Source: Diphasiastrum complanatum (lineage: Eukaryota; Streptophyta; Lycopodiopsida; Lycopodiales; Lycopodiaceae). From it: a stretch of DNA of 64,000 nt. Numbering within the stretch: position 1 is the first letter of the stretch; each line of letters opens with the position of its first letter. Below are positions 60,201-64,000 of this stretch, piece by piece. The DNA is taken from the NCBI GenBank assembly GCA_029204225.1, contig CM055102.1, forward strand, positions 47,152,870-47,216,869, written 5' to 3'. The position numbers were made by a program, and so were the translations under genes. A model generated the notes under the pieces. It was not told the DNA's origin. It did not search any database and saw only the letters and a program-made list of their open reading frames with translations.

Positions 60201-61105
60201 CAGTCCACCAGGTTAAGGTAGAAATCATCTTGCAGAGCAGGAGCATCCAGGACCTGCAAATAAATCAGATGCTTTCACGTTAAACTTTTCCAAGCTCAAG
60301 AAAAAATATCAATTCGTGAATCAGATACTATTTACAGAAACTGTTGTGTCGCTAAACTTTTCCAATCTGACTTCAATGGAAAAAAAACTCATAAGTTGAG
60401 AGCTCAATTAAGGAACTGTTTGCAGGAAAGTGGGCGCTGGGTTGCACTCAAAGTGGAAGCTTTTGTTCAATTGTTTTAATGCAATGGCTGTGGTATGTTT
60501 ACCTTGTATGGAGAGCGTGAAATCTTGCGCGCTGCTGCTCTAGGACTACTCGCCATTCCAGGGACAGCAGCATCATAGTTGATGGGCGATGCAGAGTAAG
60601 GTGATTCAGACCACAAAGCTACTGCACTGCTGCGAGGGTCGCTTTTGAACCTAAATAGATTCTTGGCAGGGCTTAAGGGTGATCCTGTTTGATCCCTTGC
60701 CAGTAGCCCATTTGACTTTTCAGGAGCAGAGGGCGAGAAATGTCCTGCATCACTACCCAAAAGCTCTGATCTTAAAAGCATTGTATATGCTGCTGATCCA
60801 TCCTCTCTGGCATCAGTGCCTGGCGCAGGGCTTGTCCCAGATGGAGATTTTTCAAGCCAACCAATGCCTGTGAAGTTTGAACTGGACCTGCTGGGGATGA
60901 AGCGGTCACTATAGGTTGATCGAGGGGGGGATGGCGTGCTTAAACCACCTGCATTGCCCATACGAGAAAACCTTGAACTTGTGTCCACTTTGAGTCTCTC
61001 TGCTGACATACTCCCAGGTAAATTCAGCCCACTCCTCCTTCCGGAACGCTCTTGTGCTTGTCCCCCATTCTCTAAGCTCTCCTCCATCACCATCACCGTC
61101 TCCAT
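37660..61105 (-). CDS. FZR: FIZZY-RELATED / CCS52-type (Cdh1) APC/C activator, ten coding exons
   Basis: Exons on the minus strand: 61105-60503, 60253-60131, 43451-43347, 39297-39118, 39019-38957, 38763-38569, 38467-38366, 38181-38119, 37918-37850, 37713-37660. All junctions are phase 0 and the joined frame gives 518 residues. Landmarks are the C-box DRFIPSR (67-73), KNLFRFK (148-154), the linker [23 protein letters not shown], seven WD-type repeats (for example [43 protein letters not shown]) and the C-terminal IR tail (SLGRTHIR). The C-box and IR tail dock such activators on the APC/C, and the WD propeller binds D-box/KEN substrates. [17 protein letters not shown] separates FZR/CCS52 from CDC20. 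In plants FZR drives mitotic exit and endoreduplication. No disabling change was seen. Intron 2 is 16,679 bp and intron 3 is 4,049 bp. Confidence 0.93.
38767..38930. repeat. Short tandem duplications in FZR intron 5
   Basis: A 36-bp unit (caatgacagacaaatacaat core) is repeated at 38767-38802 and 38803-38838, immediately beside the 3' splice site of intron 5. A second pair of ~46-bp units (gtgtccagtgtcca...acacaatcaagt) follows at about 38847-38930. Confidence 0.85.
40140..42560. repeat. Three diverged ~0.5-kb repeat units in FZR intron 3
   Basis: Units at about 40140-40640, 41030-41580 and 42060-42560 share phrases such as gagctttacc, agaagagtgcaaa, gctac(atgct), cctatttatgcttg and aattcacct. 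They are in the same orientation and noncoding. Spacer 1 holds a separate MITE-like repeat (40660-41010). This looks like an old tandem amplification or a repeated element. Confidence 0.6.
40660..41010. repeat. MITE-like repeat with GTTCCGGAAC motifs (second copy 56460-56640)
   Basis: The ends carry inverted motifs around GCGTTCCGGAACTC / GGAACGCTCCC...GGAACTC. The interior phrase ccctaaatgttgtt...ttcccatcccaacacatag recurs at about 56480-56525 in intron 2. No target duplication was defined. Confidence 0.5.
43453..45480. other. FZR intron 2, distal stretch without recognised element
   Basis: AT-rich intronic sequence with short chance frames only. No transposon domain or RNA gene was recognised. 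Confidence 0.5.
46506..47218. mobile_element. hAT-like MITE with 8-bp target duplication TTGGAGAG
   Basis: The 713-bp insertion is flanked by TTGGAGAG at 46498-46505 and 47219-47226. It sits in the hAT transposase between the DNASN motif and the [12 protein letters not shown] segment. The ends are CAATATT and, inverted, CAATGTT, followed by GTTTCA/GAAAC-rich sequence on both sides. An 8-bp duplication is characteristic of hAT insertions. The interior is noncoding. Confidence 0.8.
47320..48720 (+). repeat. LTR plus 5' internal fragment of a retroelement related to the 48976 family
   Basis: The LTR-like part ends near 47731 (cttaca). It is followed by TGGTATCAAAGC, a methionine-tRNA-type primer-binding site on the plus strand. 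The LTR shares phrases with the 48976 family (ggttatgcct, aataatcttatgaggaccca). A short frame after it ([20 protein letters not shown]) recalls a gag start. The second LTR is missing. Confidence 0.55.
48976..49463 (-). repeat. 3' LTR of the LARD-type element
   Basis: The LTR has 488 bp. The end next to the flank reads TCTAAGAATC (TGTAAGAATC in the other LTR) and the inner end is GGACGTAACA. Confidence 0.93.
55377..55865 (-). repeat. 5' LTR of the LARD-type element
   Basis: The LTR has 489 bp from TGTAAGAATC to GGACGTAACA. Since the element is on the minus strand, transcription would start here, toward lower coordinates and in the same direction as FZR. Confidence 0.93.
56460..56640. repeat. 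Second copy of the GTTCCGGAAC-class MITE-like repeat
   Basis: It shares ttcccatcccaacacatag and gaaccgttttggaat-type phrases with 40820-41000. It is partial and diverged. Confidence 0.45.
57212..57273. repeat. (CT)n microsatellite in FZR intron 2
   Basis: About 31 uninterrupted CT units. Confidence 0.95.
57274..58830. other. FZR intron 2 stretch with short degenerate tandem motifs, no gene
   Basis: 57640-57860 repeats short phrases of the type gacacttgtt / gacaagtgtt / gtgtcaggg in a loose tandem. No coding feature was recognised. Confidence 0.45.
58838..59088. repeat. Palindromic MITE-like repeat with ACCACGGTTC motifs
   Basis: The left arm starts with a near-perfect palindrome, CCACGGTTCT-C-AGAACCGTGG (58840-58860). 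Both arms carry ACCACGGTTC/GAACCGTGGT motifs in inverted order around an AT-rich core of ATTA repeats. The size (~250 bp) and symmetry fit a small non-autonomous DNA element able to fold into a hairpin. Confidence 0.65.
59089..60130. other. Proximal part of FZR intron 2, no element recognised
   Basis: No coding frame or repeat was recognised between the MITE-like repeat and exon 2. Confidence 0.45.
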
Positions 61106-62000
61106 CTAGTTAAGCCAGCTGAGCAGACACTCTCCTAAAGGCTAAAACTATTAAACCTCTTGGTGGGAGTTTTGTTGAAGTGTCTTACAACTAAGCTACA
61201 TATAGAAAGGCCATTCTGCAGTCCAGAATTTCACATAGAACAAAATATAATACGTGCTTGCTGCAGAAGTTGCCAATCACTAACATCTGCCATTCTAGTA
61301 GGAGCTTCCAGAGACCTGAAGTTATAATGTGCTAAACATTTGATGAGATACTCATCCAATTTGGCTCAGCATGTGGTAGTATCCTCCCCTCCTTTTTATG
61401 ATCGTTTTATGATTACAGAGACGAAGTGCCCACATCTAATCATCAGTAGTTAGATGCTTGGATGAAGCTTCTCTTTCTCTGCTCCCACAAAACTGTTGCA
61501 TTGGGAGGAGATTTTCCACCAAAATCAGTTCTCTGTGTTTTCTGTTGTAGACACAGGCAGCTATAGCCTCTAGATCGATCGCTCATCAGCTTACAGACAA
61601 AGGAGATTATGAAGGAAGAGGATGAAGGCCACTTGTCAAACTGCCCTTCAAGCTAGAAGGTTGACTCAACAGGTCAACCGTCATCCGAAACTCCATGGGG
61701 TTTAATCCCATCTGTTGACAACTTTCATCACGTTTCATTTGAAAGGCGCATAACACGTTGAAGATGTCTGCAGAAAACGTCATAAGCGAGGTTCGATTTT
61801 TCACGGTTGGATTTCAATCAGCGCCTTTGCGATTTTGCCACGTGTCATGATGATGGGCAACGACGTGGCAATTTGCAACGTGGCAAGAATCTAATGGTGA
61901 AACTAAAACCTAAAATAGACCAAAGGGGAACGAAGGAAGGGTACCCGTTCGACGTTTCTCTTTCAAACTATCCCCAACGGCTCTTTCTCACATCCTTTTC
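61106..62000 (-). promoter_or_regulatory. Upstream region of FZR with ACGT and AACGG motifs
   Basis: Upstream of the start codon lie a G-box-type CCACGTGTC (61838-61846), two further ACGTGGCA motifs nearby (about 61865-61885), and two AACGG cores (61944-61950 on the minus strand; CAACGG at 61975-61980). AACGG is the core of the mitosis-specific activator element bound by MYB3R factors. For a cell-cycle gene this is suggestive, but such short motifs also occur by chance. The transcription start is unknown. Confidence 0.3.
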
Positions 62001-62394
62001 ATAAAATTGCAAATAATACAAAATATATTTGATTGACACTATAACCTCACATACTACCCAACCAACTACTCAAATGTACACATTGTTTTTCAAAACTTAC
62101 AGCCCTTAATCCTACTTCCATCAAGTGGATCTTTTGATGGATGTTGGAACTTGGGTGAGATTTTTGATCACACTATGATATGTATTGTGTAACTAAACTT
62201 CATTGATCAGCTAGTTATGTCCATCATCCAGTTATGTCCATCATCCGTAGCTCAATTGGTTTTATCTCTCAATTGGTTTCTTCAAAGACCTAGGCATAAC
62301 CATGCAAATTCCAAGAAAAAGGGCCCACGAAAATATGGAGTAAAAGATGCTCGCAACAAGGTCTATTCCAAAGAGATTTGCACACGTCACATCC
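62001..62394. other. No gene seen between FZR promoter and copia LTR
   Basis: AT-rich sequence with only short chance frames. Confidence 0.5.
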
Positions 62395-63358
62395 TTTAAT
62401 ATCCAATCATCCTCATAATCAATTTACAAATTATATGTGATCTACTATGTACATAATTTGAGTCTAGTTCACGACTTTAAAGCTTTAAACAAAGTGGTAC
62501 GAACCATTACAACTCTTATTATATAAGGACCTTCATCCCTTTTTTTTCCTAGTCTCAATCATAAGCTATTGATTCGAAGTGGACACCAGAAGCCACAAAA
62601 GCTTTTGAGTCGAAAGCATGTTCAACACGTACTTGAGAAAAAAAAAACAACAAGAATGCAATGTTGGCATGTCTTTTCCACATCAACTATACTGGGGAAT
62701 CGCTCAAGCTAAAGACTTGCTCGTCTAGCAAGTAAATTTCTAGGAAGTAATAACTGGATGGATGTCAGCTCACTACGGCCAACTGGTCATTAATATCTAC
62801 AACCTAATTAGCTGTCCTACTAGACTAGCCTCATTTGCTTAGTATAAATAGCTAATGATCATACTTCTATTATTTTGAATCAAGTAGCAGCTCTCTCAAG
62901 CTTTCAAGCTTGAACACTCTTGAGCATTCTAGCTCAGTTCTTTTAGTTCATTTAGAGTTTTGCTATTAACGCTTACTGCTTATCAGTGGAAGTGCAAATC
63001 AAACAGAGTTTTCAGAGATAGCTTAGAGTACGTAGTTTAGAGTATTGTCTTGTGCTCATCATTATCTGTTTTGCTGAATCAATCTATCCTTTATTGCGTT
63101 CAATATTATGTTAGAATCTCTGTGATCTCATATTGCTTTTGTCTGATAATTCAATTCTTCATTGTTTGGCTACATAATCACTTTAGTTCTGATGATTTCA
63201 AAGTTAGTTGTTAAAAGATTGAACGTGACTCTTGTCATTATGTTTTGTTCAATATTGATAGGCGTAGTCATGCATTAGGAAAGCAGGTCCATTCCGCTGC
63301 ACTCGATAAGTCGTTCAATGCCTTCGACTTGTCATTATTGCTATCACCTCTTTCCAAA
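62395..63358 (+). repeat. 5' LTR of a copia element running off the window end
   Basis: It resembles the LTRs at 13856-14490 and 33861-34690 (agtataaatagctaatgatcat, gcgttcaatattatgttagaat, tgataggcgtagtcatgcatt). It ends just before TGGTATTAGAGCTG at about 63360, a primer-binding site variant. The 5' limit is approximate. Confidence 0.65.
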
Positions 63359-63596
63359 ATGGTATTAGAGCTGTAATATATAATATTAGAGTGTACCTTC
63401 ATGATATCAGAGTGATCTGTTATACCAGGGCTCTAATACTTGATATCTTTCGCGATATTATTTGATGCTTTTCTCAGTATCATATTCTTCAATTTGTGGT
63501 ATCAAATTTCAATATCAAATAATTGATTTCCAATTGTAGCACAGCACGATATCTCTCTCTTAATGTCATCGATATATCGATAGACTAAAGTTCCAG

Positions 63597-64000
63597 ATGG
63601 ATTCTCAGAGTAAAGCTGGTATTATCACAGACAAGCTTAATGGATCCAATTACTACTTGTGAAAATTTAAGATGAAGACCTTGCTAATCGCCAATGAGTT
63701 GTGGGATGTTGTCACAGATACAGAAGAGAAGTCTGAAGACGACACAACCGACTCAAAATGGAAGTCGAAGGATGGTACAATGAGTTGTGGGATGTTGCCA
63801 CAGATACAGAAGAGAAGCTTGAAGACGAGACAACCGACTCAAAATGGAAGTCGAAGGATGGTAAAGCCTTCACGCTTATTATTCTCAATATATTAGACAC
63901 TCAGATTGGCCACATAGCTGAAGCTCAAACTTCGAAACAAGTATGGGACATCTTGAACTCACTATATAGGACGTAACTTCTAAGTTACATCTACGAAGAA
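63597..64000 (+). pseudogene. Copia gag start with TGA stop and 86-bp tandem duplication
   Basis: From ATG 63597 the frame reads DKLNGSNYYL, then TGA where copia gags have a tryptophan (YYLWKFKM). It continues KFKMKTLLIANELWDVV. An 86-bp segment starting gagttgtgggatgtt at 63696 is repeated at 63782. Because 86 is not a multiple of three, the frame shifts after it. The next frame continues with HIAEAQTSKQVWDILNSLY, a UBN2-type gag segment, to the window edge. Confidence 0.8.

Noticed and set aside
1-64000. CRISPR arrays, bacterial operons, rRNA genes
   Set aside because: No regularly spaced direct repeats with unique spacers, no ribosomal RNA sequence and no prokaryotic gene layout were seen. 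Introns and plant transposons show it is nuclear plant DNA.

Overview
This is nuclear DNA from a land plant with a large, repeat-rich genome. One ordinary host gene is recognisable: a FIZZY-RELATED/CCS52-type (Cdh1) activator of the anaphase-promoting complex, on the minus strand at 61105-37660. It has ten coding exons, and one intron of about 16.7 kb is filled with nested transposons. Introns of this size, together with many decayed Ty1/copia elements, fit a gymnosperm or fern better than a small-genome angiosperm, but the species cannot be told from the sequence.

Layout. 1-3445: a copia element on the minus strand with its 5' LTR, cut by the window edge. 3520-8745: a decayed copia pol on the plus strand, split by a precisely delimited CACTA-type DNA transposon (4270-8020, 3-bp target duplication GAC). 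8750-10505: inverted pieces of three nested elements, whose other halves lie at 26.7-31.6 kb. 11.0-12.9 kb: a transposase-like relic. 12.9-14.5 kb: a copia relic. 14.5-16.3 kb: a Ty3/gypsy-type gag. 17.05-17.68 kb: a BAH-like fragment next to a histone-H3-like gene. 17.7-20.2 kb: a copia pol with 3' LTR. 20226-26699: a candidate undescribed element (called E1 here). 26.7-28744: the right part of a relative (E2). 28745-30897: a non-autonomous LTR element. 30898-31571: the 3' end of a second non-autonomous LTR family. 32.1-35.6 kb: copia relics. 37660-61105: the Cdh1-type gene. 62.4-64 kb: the 5' end of another copia element.

The most unusual part is 17-28.7 kb. E1 has degenerate terminal inverted repeats beginning CATTAGGG. 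It carries a three-exon gene with a BAH-like N-terminal region (gene A), a long histone-H3-like open frame that begins with the seven N-terminal residues of histone H3 and ends in an H3 histone fold, and a convergent gene B containing two related modules. Gene A occurs three times in the window and the H3-like domain twice, and both H3-like copies lie near a gene A copy. The H3-like frame of E1 is intact over 400 codons except for four stops. All four are TAG, as expected from C-to-T change at CAG codons. This suggests a repeated unit, possibly mobile, that encodes chromatin proteins.

A second strong result is a rearrangement scar. Two halves of an LTR retrotransposon carry the same 5-bp target duplication (CCAAA at 9642, TTTGG at 30898) in opposite orientation about 21 kb apart. 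This shows that the stretch between them contains an inversion.

All calls come from reading the sequence by eye. No database search, alignment program or domain scan was run.
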